A stretch of DNA of 34,003 bases from Byssothecium circinans (Eukaryota > Ascomycota > Dothideomycetes > Pleosporales > Massarinaceae): NCBI GenBank assembly GCA_010015675.1, contig ML977007.1, forward strand, positions 1 to 34,003, in the 5' to 3' direction. The notes beneath the pieces are model-generated. The model was not told the origin of the DNA. It saw only the letters and a list, made by a program, of their open reading frames with translations, and made no database searches. A program made the translations under genes and the position numbers. Of the stretch, positions 9,867-19,394 are shown one piece after another. Each line of letters starts with the position of its first letter. The stretch's first letter is position 1.

Positions 9867-10179
9867 GACTTGCCCACCTAATACTGTATCTCACTATGCT
9901 ACCTATCTCCTATATGTTAAGCTTAAGGGTATTAGGCGGTATAAGGCATGACTACTAGCGTTAAATAGATATTATCTGCAAAGTATAGCTTTCTATACTA
10001 CTCAATTTGAGGAGTTATAATAGACTGGAACATGGAAGGTTTCTAGCATACTAGCTAGGATAGGTAGCTTAACTATCTAAATGAAAAAGCTTTATTACGT
10101 AACTACTCTTCTTCTCTACCCCAAGTGATAAATCGCTCCGCAAATTCTAATTCCCGTTTATGAAAATTGGAAGGATCTT
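9867..10179. other. Right end of the Helitron-like insert
   Basis: No protein frame is convincing: + strand openness is low-complexity and ends at the hAT junction. The inverted motif TCGCTCCGCAAAT lies at 10133-10145, about 35 bases inside the right end. No strong terminal hairpin is visible. Confidence 0.4.
10133..10145 (-). repeat. Right subterminal inverted motif of the Helitron-like insert
   Basis: TCGCTCCGCAAAT is the reverse complement of the left terminal motif at 673-686 minus one T. Its offset from the end makes the pair asymmetric. Confidence 0.5.
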
Positions 10180-11658
10180 AGGTTTAATAGGCTTAAGGAT
10201 CTTATGATCGTTAGCTAACGCGCTAGATGATAGCTTAGTGTAGGCGAGGCGCTAGAAGTCCTTAAAGAGCTTATGCTATTATGGCGTTTTAATGTAGTTC
10301 ATAATACTAAGTAGTACGCTAAGTAGGCCTACGCGCCTCTACTCCTCTATAAAGTCGTGCTCGTTGGTGAGCTCTTATACGTTATTATTAAATGAGGTGG
10401 TGCTGCCCTTACCCTAGAGGAGCGTCTAGCTAATAAGGTTAAGCGTGTAAGGTCTACAGCGGAGGCGCTAGTAGGTAACATTATAACTATACTCTTAAGC
10501 TAATATTGCAATAGTACTATTATTATTAGTAGCGTTATTAAGCATAAAGTAACTAATTAACTGCGACGTAATCTTAAAGTCCTATAGCGTTTTTATAATA
10601 ACCTTAGCCATCCTCTCGCTACTATGAGCACCTGTTAGCTAGGGCAGCGCTATAGGCAAGTCCTGCAGGTCGCCTCTACTATTAATAAAGTACGTAATAA
10701 CGCCTAGAAAGCCATGCTTGCCACCCTTTGTCATCCATCTATTAAAGCTAAGGTGTACTTTGCTAAGCGCCTATAATAGTTATAAGATAACGCGCGGCTT
10801 TAGGTGCTTATATAAGCGCGTAATGTACTAGGAGATGCTTACATGAGACGTCTAAAGTGCTCGTTCTGCTAGTAGGTTAGAAGCTTCAAGGAAGCATTAA
10901 AAAGCTAGTGTTTTAAACTTAGAGAGAGGGTAATTATTCTTAATAAGCTAGCTAATAGCTGCTAGCTAGAAGCGCTAGGTATTAAAGCTAGTAAGCTCAT
11001 TAGCTACCTTCTATGACACGCTATTATTACTATCTTTAAGTAGGCGTTATAGCTAGGTAGGTTTTATAGTAATAGCTAACTTGCTATAGCTATGGCCACG
11101 CTTAGGCAGCTCTAAGTGTCGCTACGCTAATGACGTTAAGAGCGTCATCTCATATATCCTAACGCCAGTATCTGTGTACTTATGCTCGTAGCAGTGATAG
11201 CATACGAAGTATAGCTTACTTAGGTCCTTTAGCAGCGCAACGCGGTAGCTATAGCAATAGATCTAGCTCTTGCGCGACTTTTGTAATAAGAGTAGCTTCA
11301 TATACTTGCGTAAACGCCCTTAATTAATTCCCTTAAAGTCATCTATAAGGCTCGCGTCTAGCGCCTCTTACAAGGTCTTATTATCTAGGGTTGCTACTAA
11401 TGAGGCTGCTGTTACCCTCTCACTGCCCTTAGTAGGCGCGACGATAGCGTCTTTAGGCCGTGACTTACGTAGTTATAACTTAAAAGTTAAAGCCTAGGAC
11501 GCCTCTATAAGACCTTTGTAAGGTGATAGACGTGATAGTAATAGCGATAGCTAACTATCAACAGCTATAGGCTAGCTGATAGTGCCGCGGGCAATAGAGG
11601 ATTTAACGCGTTTCTTTAGGTAAGTAAGGTTATTAGAGACGCGTTTCATAGGAGGCAT
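10180..11658 (-). pseudogene. hAT transposase, N-terminal and central part
   Basis: From the ATG at 11658 (MPPMKRVSNN) the frame runs 493 codons without an indel to KPIKP at the insertion junction. In order: Leu/Lys-rich segment RKYMKLLLLQKSRKS; BED-type zinc finger YFVCYHCYEHKYTDTG (~11200); MTLLTSLAQRHLELPKRGHSY; then the catalytic domain with SFNRWMTKGGKHGFLGVITY, LPIALPQLTGAHSSERM, FMLNNATNNNSTI and PYTLNLISQTLL; then SIMNYIKTPQQHKLF. The catalytic Asp of the FDxWT motif is Asn at 10743-10741, and the Asp of LDNATNND is also Asn, both G-to-A changes. Stops are RIP-type. An apparent + strand frame over 9960-11090 is only the antisense of this gene. Confidence 0.88.
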
Positions 11659-12460
11659 AGCGGTAGCAATATGATAAGGGCAATAGGAGTAAAAAAAATA
11701 ACGTGATAGTAAGTTATTTAGGTAGCTAGTAGAGGGAGTATAGTATTGTAGAAGTTAGGCTAATTACGTACTAGTACTATAATAACTATAACACTAAAAA
11801 CCTATTATAAGATTACTCCTACTATAAAATAAGCAGCCTCACGCGCTACCTTAATTAAGCCTATCAAGCTAAACAATCAAGCTGACCCTCCTCAGCTTAG
11901 ATTGCTAAAAAATTAGTATAGGCGAGCTTGACTTGATAGGATTGATAGTTATCAAGCTATCAATCAAGCGTTTGCAAGCCGCTTAATTATTAACAAGTCT
12001 AGTAGTTAGGTGCTACCTAGAAGGGACTAACCTACTATCTAAGTAATGCTACCTCCCCTACTCATCCTTTTCTTACTAATCATTATAGGGCGAGCGTTTA
12101 TTAATAAAATTAGATAAAAGCTTAGTTTATGCATGTTACCATTTACGCCTTAGGTCCTAAATAGTTCAGGATCAACCACTCTAGCAACGTAACTTTAATC
12201 TAAATAAAATGTCAGGTATTGCCTACATTATAAGAATATAGCACTTATACCTACTTTAGGACCCTACTCAACTAATAGCCTATAAGGTATTATAAGCTTA
12301 GTTCCGTCAGGAAGCGTAAAATTTACTGGTGACCTAAGCGGCGGAAGTAACATTAGTGCGTTAGTGCCTAGCCCTATCCAAAATAGTAAGCACACTAGGC
12401 ATAATAAGAATAATAAAAAACTTACCTACTTTATTATTGTATAAGTGGGTTTTCTAGAAT
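11659..12460. other. hAT 5' flank and unassigned sequence
   Basis: 11659-11990 is the leader and probable terminus of the hAT element: AT-rich, with repeated CAATCAAGC-type motifs and a hairpin. From 11991 to 12460 I see no gene, tRNA or clear repeat. Confidence 0.4.
11940..11965. repeat. Hairpin near the hAT terminus
   Basis: GATTGATAG - 8-nt loop - CTATCAATC, a perfect 9-bp stem in the putative subterminal region of the hAT element. Confidence 0.7.
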
Positions 12461-12745
12461 GATAATAAAGTTAGAGAAGACAAGAAAGCAACTAAGAAAG
12501 TGGGCCAGAATACAAATAAGGAAGCAGATAAGAAAGTGAAGCAGATAGCTGAAAGGGCCATAATTATGACATTATAGAAGACATAAGATAAGATAAAGCA
12601 AGTAGAAGCGTTACTAAACATATTAATAAGAGAGTATAGTAAGCGGCCATGTTCTAGTAGAAGAGGTATAGAAGAGCTTAATAGGAGGATTAGATAGCCT
12701 AGGGTTTGCTTAAGGTATAAAGCTCCTTTATATCTTTCATTTTAG
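12461..12745 (+). pseudogene. Unidentified lysine-rich reading frame
   Basis: A frame with few stops reads DNKVREDKKATKKVGQN, KEADKKVKQIAERA and DKIKQVEALLNILIREYSKR. The composition (Lys/Glu-rich, heptad-like) suggests a charged helix or coiled coil. No start codon, partner domain or family can be named. It may be the tail of a decayed mobile-element gene. Confidence 0.3.
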
Positions 12746-12971
12746 CTTAGCTGATAAGAGATAAGGCAGACCTTAACACCCTTAGCGTTATATTGCGTTA
12801 GCCTTTAATACACACTTCCTCTATGCCTCCTACTAGCTAGGGGGATATAATGTGGGACTTATGATCACCCTCTCATCTACGTTTCTATAGTAGGCAAGAG
12901 CCTATTCTTAAAGGAGAGAGATCATATAGGCCTGCGCCCCCTTACTTCTTTACATTAGCTGCCTATCCGCG

Positions 12972-13046
12972 CCATTACTGCACGAGGCAGACTTGAACCC
13001 CTAACGCTAGTTAATTACTGTAGCCTAGCGCTCCTGCGACAACGGA
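12972..13046 (-). tRNA. tRNA-like relic (3' half well preserved)
   Basis: On the minus strand AGGGGTTCAAGTCTGCCTCG resembles a T-arm with an intact B box (GGTTCAAGTC), followed by TGCA. Upstream, GTCGCAGGAGCGCTAGGCT resembles a D-arm, and CGCTAG/CTAGCG could pair as an anticodon stem with an oversized loop. No clean cloverleaf can be drawn, so this is a mutated tRNA or the head of a tRNA-derived SINE; the anticodon is not assignable. Confidence 0.35.
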
Positions 13047-13079
13047 GTTTCTAATAAGCTTAAATGCTATAGTCCCTAA

Positions 13080-13139
13080 CTTAACATTATATGTCCTTCC
13101 CTGTTATTACTTAACATTATATGTCCTTCCCTGTTATTA
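13080..13139 (+). repeat. Perfect 30-bp tandem duplication
   Basis: Two identical copies of a 30-bp unit (CTTAACATTATATG...CTGTTATTA) lie head to tail at 13080-13109 and 13110-13139. Identity in such a decayed region implies a recent duplication. Confidence 0.95.
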
Positions 13140-13870
13140 GGTGCACACCGCCACCTCCTAGATAGATATTGGCAGGCAGTGCTATATGATGTAGGATGCT
13201 ATATTATTCCAGCTACGTGCATGCTTATCTTACTTAGTGTTAAGGTGAAAGGTGAAAGTCACACTACCCTAGTTAGCGTAGCTTGCTTCTTCCTTTAATT
13301 ACTTGTATTTAATCTTTTTACTAATCATTTAACTTCTGTTCTCCTATATAGAACTTAATAAAGACTATTTATAAAACACGTGTATAGTTCCTATAAGGGT
13401 AACGAAAAAGATAGGTTAGTAACGTATTAGGTGATCTACTCTCTAGGCTTTAGGGAATAAGATAGAATCTAAAATAATTATATTATCTATGTTTTATACT
13501 CTAGCTAAGGTAGTGTCTTAGTTCTCCTACCTATAGTAGCCTTATCATTCATCCTTAAAATAATTATTACTATCTATGTTTTTAAATAGGTTCTAAGTAG
13601 TATAGATAAATCCTATGTATAGAACTATATCTATACACTAGATCCTTATATTATCTTGCCATAAACTAATGTTTCTACAGCGTTACTTAACCTTATTTAA
13701 GTAACGCTCTTTTTTTTAGCATTATTTTTTATCTATAATATCTTATCTTTATATAAAAACTCTTAGGTTAGTTAATTAGCCTGTCCCCGTCACCCTTACT
13801 ATAATGCCTTATGCTTTTTATAGATCTCTTAGAATTTAGGTATTATAAGTTTTTCTCTATAAACCTTTTA
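13140..13870. other. AT-rich unassigned stretch
   Basis: No gene seen. It contains two related segments, TAAAATAATTATATTATCTA near 13471 and a similar one near 13556, and the hairpin listed separately. Confidence 0.4.
13679..13708. other. Perfect 12-bp hairpin followed by a T run
   Basis: AGCGTTACTTAA - CCTTAT - TTAAGTAACGCT, then CTTTTTTTT to about 13718. The shape resembles a transcription end signal or the core of an inverted repeat; no adjacent RNA gene is recognised. Confidence 0.7.
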
Positions 13871-14759
13871 CTTACTAGTGGAAAAGTGACCATTAGGCAT
13901 TTTAAATGCTCTTATAAAGTGGATGCGGATAGGTTAGCCTAGTATACCTAGTGATATTCATTTCTAACTAGTATTCTTATTAGTGTAAGATTATTTAATA
14001 GTACTCTTTCCCTTAGTTATTATATAATAGTGTATTAGCTTGACTAGAGGAGACCTAGCAACTAAATTATTAAACTTAAAAGTAGTTTTTTTTCTTTGCT
14101 TAAGAAGGTTAAGGAATATATAGTTTAGGAAGGGATTTATCTTCTATATGCTATTTAGATTCATTGATATAGGAGAGAGGTGTAGTATAGCCTAGATTAG
14201 AGGGCTCCTAGATATAATAAACTAGAAGGATTTGCAGACACTTAGGCAGCGTAGGATTACTTAAGGTAAAAGATGAAGGAAGATAAGCTTGATAAGTTTA
14301 GCAAGTAAGAAGATTATATATGTTAGTTATTTAATTTTTACTCATTTAACCTAAGGTATTTAGATGTCTATCTTAAGGAGTCTCTTTAATTAACCTGTGT
14401 AAGGCAATAATTTAGAGGAAGATATCATGGATAGTATTAATTAAGGATAAAGAAATAGAAATAGTTTTATAATAGGTTAGTAGAAGCTTTTTAAATTTAT
14501 ATTTATAACCCCTAGCTAAGAGATAGGGTTTATAACTAAGCCCCTTAAAACCCCCCCTACAAGTAGCTTTAAAGAGGCATGAATACTAAGAAGTTTATAA
14601 ATATAGCGTATTAGTTTAATCTACGCATGACGTCTACTTAGGCTTAGAGGTAGTAGTACTTTAGGTAGTATATTAATTTAATTAGTTTAGATAAAAGCTA
14701 TTTCTAGCATAGAGTCTATAATATATAATAGCCTACTTCATCTACTCCTCTGCTGCAGA
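13871..14759 (+). pseudogene. Unidentified decayed reading frame, about 290 codons
   Basis: One frame stays readable with RIP-type stops only: LTSGKVTIRHFKCSYKVDAD, then IYLLYAIQIHQYRREVQYSL, KMKEDKLDKFSKQEDYIC, FRGRYHGQYQLRIKKQKQFY and MNTKKFINIAYQFNLRM. The composition is protein-like (charged, Tyr-rich) and the antisense is less so. I cannot name a family. The start is not visible. Confidence 0.35.
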
Positions 14760-14833
14760 TAGGGTTCCTGCTAGGAAGCATTAATTCTAAATCTTAGATA
14801 CGTATTTACTTATCTTACACCCCTTCTCTTTCC

Positions 14834-14915
14834 CTACCGCGTAAGGCGGACATGAACCCTTAGTCTAAATAGCAAGCTCTATAGCTATATCTAGTCTCTT
14901 AGTAGTAGCAATGCT
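14834..14915 (-). tRNA. Second tRNA-like relic
   Basis: On the minus strand AAGGGTTCATGTCCGCC resembles a T-arm with a B-box-like core, followed by TTACGCGGTA. Upstream AGCTATAGAGC resembles the end of a D-arm. The 5' acceptor strand is not found. Same caveats as the relic at 12972. Confidence 0.3.
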
Positions 14916-15360
14916 ATAGAAGGTAATATCTAATATTATATAACTTTTCTTACTAAGGGATACGCGCCGCTGTCTCTAAAGGAGAGATTAGCCTAACCCT
15001 AGCTTTAAAGCATGAATAAGTTGTTAGTATTAGTAGATAGCATTACATGCTATTAGGCTATAATGCACACTACTATAAGCTAATTAAATTATAGCATTAG
15101 TGTTACTTAGGCGTACATGCTAAAGCTTATAGATTAGGTCTAGAGGCGTAAATAGATCTTGCTAACTTTTAAATTAAAACTACTAATAGAGGAGTACTAC
15201 CTTATCTTAACCTAATAATAGCATTACTACTATGCTATAATATATGAAGTATCATTAGTAGCTTAAACGTATCATATATATAAAAGTCTTTATATTTGCT
15301 TATAATTAATATTTTAAGAATACCTACTATCTTTTTCTACGCTTTTTATCTACCTTTTAT
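14916..15360. other. Unassigned AT-rich stretch
   Basis: No gene or RNA recognised. It contains the short palindrome TAGCATTACATGCTA near 15038. Confidence 0.4.
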
Positions 15361-17462
15361 TTTAGTTTACGCTCTCCTTTACTCTATAGAATAAAGACGT
15401 AAGAATGACTTAATAGAGAAACTTAGCCTAGTCCTAGGTCTCTACTTAGTAGACATCTAGCAAATACTTAGATAATTAAAGAGCAATTATACGCATCTAG
15501 GTTAAGCGCTAAGGAGAAGCTCTATATTGCGAAATGTAAGTATTACTTTAGCTCGATGCTGCTACGTTTATAGGAGCACATGGCCTAGTTATAGCGTGGC
15601 GTTCAAAAATACCCCTATTCTCTCTAGGCCTAATGTGCAGTAATGCTTATATATAAACATTAATGTAGATAGCTATTTATCTATATAGATACACAAGACT
15701 AATAATAGTACTATAGTAACTATAACCTATTACTACTTAAAAGGTGGCTTAAGCTGCTTAAACTTCTAGGGGAAATCTAAAATAAAATTTACAAGTACAC
15801 ATTTCCTTTATTTTTAGGGCTTACTCCTTGACATAAACTTAAAAGGAGTAGTATAAAGCTTCTTATAGTTAATAAACAGGTCTATAAAGAAGTTATAAGC
15901 CTAATATATAACATAAAGCTACTTAGACTTAAATATAAGAATGACTTAAGATTTAATAATAATTTTTACTATTAGGACGGCTAGGATTACTACGTTAAAC
16001 GCTACTTAAGATAGTATTAAAATACATCTATGCTTCTCTAATTACTTAGTAGAAAACTATTTTAATACGTTAATAATATTAAGTTTTACGTAGATCTTAA
16101 AGACTCTAAGGATACTAAACGCTTAATTTTGCTTAACTTTGTTAATACACTCTGTGCTAAATGAAGAATATAGCTAAGACGCTTGATAATAAAGTTTATA
16201 GTAGTAATGTTAATAGGTAAGAAAAAGAAGGCTAAGTTTTTCTATTTTCTTTAGGCGCTTAAGGAGGTTCTAGAGTTTAAAGATGTACGCTTTAAACTTA
16301 AGGATCCGCATTAGCTTAAAAGGAAAGATAGAAAATAGCTCCTTTAGAAAGCATGTGCACTAAAGGACAGCCTATTACTAGGATGAGAACGTAAATTTAA
16401 GCAATTTTAGGAGTAGCATTAAGGTCTCCTATTCTTATAGGAATAAGAATATAGGTCTTAATAAGGATGCTTCCTTAGCACCTTTACAAGCTTAGTATCT
16501 TTTATAGATATAGTAGAGTCTTATTTCATATCTAGGTTACACCTAACCCTTAAGAGAATAAGGTAATAGCGAGTCTTCTAGCTTAAGTTATACTACTATT
16601 ATACTTGTTATAAAGGCGTTAGAGTTAGAGTCTACGCTTATAGGCTTAACCTAACTTTCTTTACTAGATTAGTATAAGATTTTCTTTTAGAGAAGTTGTA
16701 TCTATTTATTCTTTAGCGTGAACTTATTAAGCTAAAAGCTTAACTTCTATAGTTAGTTGTTAATGCACGCCCTTGTTAATTTAATAACTAACCTACATAT
16801 TAATACATTGTAGCTGTGTTTTTAATAACACGTTCTTAGATATTAGTTAAGAGTACTCTTCTACGCACTTTTAAAGAGCTAAAGTTAAATTATTATATAC
16901 TATAGCCTAGCTATGTGTGTTAGCTAATAGGCAATTATAGTTCTAAACCGCCTCTAGATAATAAGTTTTAGTTATATGTAGTATTTCCCGTGTAATATTA
17001 TGTGATTGTATTTCTGTCTAAAGAAGCTAAGCGATCGCAGAGGATTAGTTTAAGTAAGAAGGTAACAGCTATATAGTACTACTACTTTAGGCAATCTATA
17101 ATAGCTGTCTAATAGGAATAAAGAGCATTAGATTACTTTTAGCTATAGGCTGCGCTAATATTAGTTTAGGCGCTAAGGATAACATAGATAAGAAAGATAC
17201 TATAGCTAAAGTCGTATAAGGCCTAGGCTCTAAGGAAGCATAAGCCTTATGTACTATTTTAGATATTAAAGGTGATAGCTTTAGGATGCTCTTGCAGGCG
17301 TATGATAGTGCTGCAAGCGTTTAAAGTATCTTAGATACCTACTCTTTAGCCTAAAGTTTAAGCGTAACTATAGTAATTAATAATAAGCTATTATCTAGAG
17401 TAATAAAGTTAGTAATAGTAAGAAAAGTACATACTATAGCGAAATCTAGAGAGGTTACTTTT
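15361..17462 (+). pseudogene. Unidentified long decayed gene, about 700 codons in one frame
   Basis: A single + frame runs without an indel from about 15361 to 17462; its many stops fit mutated Gln or Trp codons. Segments include LSAKEKLYIAKCKYYFSSML, QRGVQKYPYSLQAQCAVML, LKEVLEFKDVRFKLKDPHQL, RKDRKQLLQKACALKDSLLL, KLYYYYTCYKGVRVRVYAYR, and near the end KSYKAQALRKHKPYVLFQIL. The antisense strand gives only Ser/Leu-rich nonsense, so + is the coding strand. No catalytic motif or known domain is evident. The length, lack of visible introns and surroundings suggest a mobile-element protein, but I cannot name the class. Confidence 0.4.
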
Positions 17463-17564
17463 TATGTATAATATGTCCCCTCTAAGAGTGCAATAATTAG
17501 AACTATGTTATAAATAGTACTTATGATATTATAACCCCCTTTATTCCCTAAATGGCCTTTTAAA

Positions 17565-17581
17565 GGTCCCTAAAAGGGACC
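17565..17581. repeat. 17-bp palindrome
   Basis: GGTCCCTAAAAGGGACC. A related GTCCCT...AGGGAC arrangement occurs near 25836-25855, beyond the FluG-like gene. Confidence 0.6.
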
Positions 17582-17808
17582 TCCTAATAATAGACAGCTT
17601 AGTTATATACCTTTCTAATAATAAATAGCTTAGTTGTATAGAGGTTAATCTTTAGAGTAATAATGTAGTTCTTCTACATTAATTAATAGTAAGTGCTAGA
17701 GGTAGCCCTATATACTACATATAACTCTAATATAATAAACCTTATAAGATAGTTCTATCATCCTTAGTAACTATAACTTCTTTTACTAAAATTCATTTAA
17801 ACCTATGC

Positions 17809-18352
17809 TAGGATTTTTCTACCTAGAGAAACGTCCTAGTTAGATATCTCTTCTTAAAGAAGTATCCTAGTTAGATTTATCTCCTTAGCAAGGTATACCT
17901 AGATTTTTCTTTTAGAAGAAACGTTCTAGTTAGTTTTCTCTTTCTAGAGAAGTATCCTAGTTAGATATGTTGCCCTAGAGAGACGTACCTATATTTATTA
18001 CCTAAGAGAATTATCCTAGTTAGGTTTCTCTTTTTAGAGAGACATCTTAGTTAGATTTATTACTTTAAAGAAACGTCCTAAGAGAAACGTCCTAAGAGAA
18101 ATGTCCTAGTTAAATTTCTCTTCTTAGAGAAGTGTCCTAGTTAGATTTATCTCCTTAGTAAGATATACCTAGATTTTTCTCTTAAGAGAAACATCTTAGT
18201 TAGATTTATTACTCTAGATAAGCATTCTAGTTATATTTATTACCTTAGAGAGATGTCCTAGTCTTTATTACCTTAGATAAGCGTCCTAGTCTTTATTACC
18301 TTAGATAGGTATCCTAGTTAGTCTTGCCTCTCTAAGAGGCGTCCTTACAAGT
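17809..18352 (+). repeat. Minisatellite of about 18 degenerate ~30-bp units
   Basis: The motif CCTAGTTAGATTTATT followed by a variable CTTAGAGAAACGT-type segment recurs about 18 times. Many units contain small palindromes such as TCTCTTCTTAGAGA. Units near 18260-18300 are shortened to CCTAGTCTTTATTACCTTAG and repeat almost exactly. Confidence 0.9.
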
Positions 18353-19257
18353 TTATTATTAGTAGTTACAAGCAGGTGAAATACTTATACTTACGTACTT
18401 ATTACCTATTATACCGTGATATTAATAGGGGAGATTTAAGCTTAGGAAACCTTTCTTAGAGATCTAAGCTCTTATAAGATCTTTCGTATATACGCATTAA
18501 ATCACATGCGATTTGCAGGCTATAGTTTAAAACTAATTTGCTATTGCCTTAGGAGTCGTTACACTTGTTCTAATTTCTATATATTTATTTAGCTTATCTA
18601 ACTCCTCCTTAAGCAAGTTACCTATACGCTTGTATAGGCTAGTAAGTTTCTGCATCTATATTGCTTTTCTCTGCCTCTTCTAAACCTTCTATTTAAGCTC
18701 TAGGACTATTAGGCATGACTAAGGATATATTCGCTCATTCATATTAAATCTACTTGCTAATTTGTCTGATAGTTTAAGTAGTGTAGAGTATCTAGTACTT
18801 TTACTTCATAGAAATAGTAAGCTTGCTCTACTTATTATAATAGTGCTTTAGGTTGATAAGACTCCTAGTCTTAGTTATAATGTTATGGTTCCTATTTTAG
18901 GTACCTAAATACTAAGGCTGCCAAACTCTATTTTTATTAAAAGGGATACTTTTAGAACCTAGTAGAAATAGACGATAACCTGCTACCCTAGTTAGAACTT
19001 TCAATTAAAACTACCTTACACGTCTTATATAATCATTATCGTGTATATTCTTTAAGTAGCCTAAATGCCAAGCTTATAGCTGTAGGCCTATAGCTAGTAG
19101 TCTTTTTATTATTAGAGTTAAAAACTATCGCTACATGCTCTACGCTAGTTACCTAGTAGTGGCTAGATCTACTAGTTAGCATCTTAAGGCTAGGCGTAAT
19201 AATATCTTGATTAATAAATAGTTAAGTCTACCTATCCCTTTACTCTTGCTCCGCATA
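18353..19257 (-). pseudogene. Unresolved decayed coding fragments
   Basis: Minus-strand pieces look coding, for example HYQVTSVEHVAIVFNSNNKK with RPTAISLAFRLLKEY (~19160-19040), YYFYEVKVLDTLHYLNYQ (~18800) and KLTSLYKRIGNLLKEELDKL (~18640-18590). They are not all in one frame and no family is recognised. The block may be the interrupted host element of the Tc1/mariner insertion that follows. Confidence 0.3.
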
Positions 19258-19309
19258 CAGTACTAGGTCAAAAGTTCGTTCCGCGCTAAGCGAAAATCAC
19301 TAAAACGCG
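19258..19309 (+). repeat. Left terminal inverted repeat of the Tc1/mariner element
   Basis: CAGTACTAGGTCAAAAGTTC ... CACTAAAACGCG; pairs with 20544-20593, differing mainly at RIP-type sites. Confidence 0.8.
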
Positions 19310-19394
19310 ACCTAACGCCCATCCAAATTGAGGCTATATATATAGAGCGCAATCGTATACAGGTGATATATTTAGTGTAGTAGTAGATAAATAC

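Larger units (their letters stand above)
672..10179 (+). mobile_element. Helitron-like element carrying Rep-helicase, accessory gene and histone H3-like gene
   Basis: The limits come from the interrupted hAT gene: its codon CCT ends at 10180 and its next codon ATT begins at 671, so the 9508 bases between are foreign. No target duplication is needed to restore the hAT frame, and the join can be read as insertion between A and T, as Helitrons do. The only recognisable transposition gene inside is a Rep-helicase. Canonical 5'-TC and CTRR-3' ends are not evident, perhaps because of mutation or because the element belongs to a variant group. The left end has TTTTGCGGAGCGA two bases in; its complement lies about 35 bases inside the right end. 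That the three genes belong to one element is inferred from the shared boundaries and shared intron style. Confidence 0.7.
1..11987 (-). mobile_element. hAT-family DNA transposon, split by a 9.5-kb insertion
   Basis: The two minus-strand blocks 10180-11658 and 1-671 read as one hAT transposase when joined. The first is exactly 493 codons from its ATG, and the second continues with no codon lost or gained. The 3' end of the element lies beyond base 1. The 5' end is probably near 11965-11990, where a CAAGCG-TTTG-CAAGC-CGCTT motif ends a quasi-palindromic stretch, but no 8-bp target duplication can be checked. In-frame stops throughout show the copy is dead. Confidence 0.8.

Noticed and set aside
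9960..11090. Long + strand reading frame after the histone-like gene
   Set aside because: It is the antisense shadow of the hAT transposase: the minus strand gives the recognised hAT motifs in order and in frame.
11870..11990. CRISPR-like array from repeated CAATCAAGC motifs
   Set aside because: Spacing is irregular and the motifs form inverted pairs typical of transposon termini; the setting is a fungal transposon island.
14500..14560. CCCCTAG / AACCCCCCC stretch as telomere-like repeat
   Set aside because: No regular TTAGGG/CCCTAA tandem array is present.
17809..18352. CRISPR array
   Set aside because: Units are degenerate, adjoining and lack unique spacers; this is a minisatellite.
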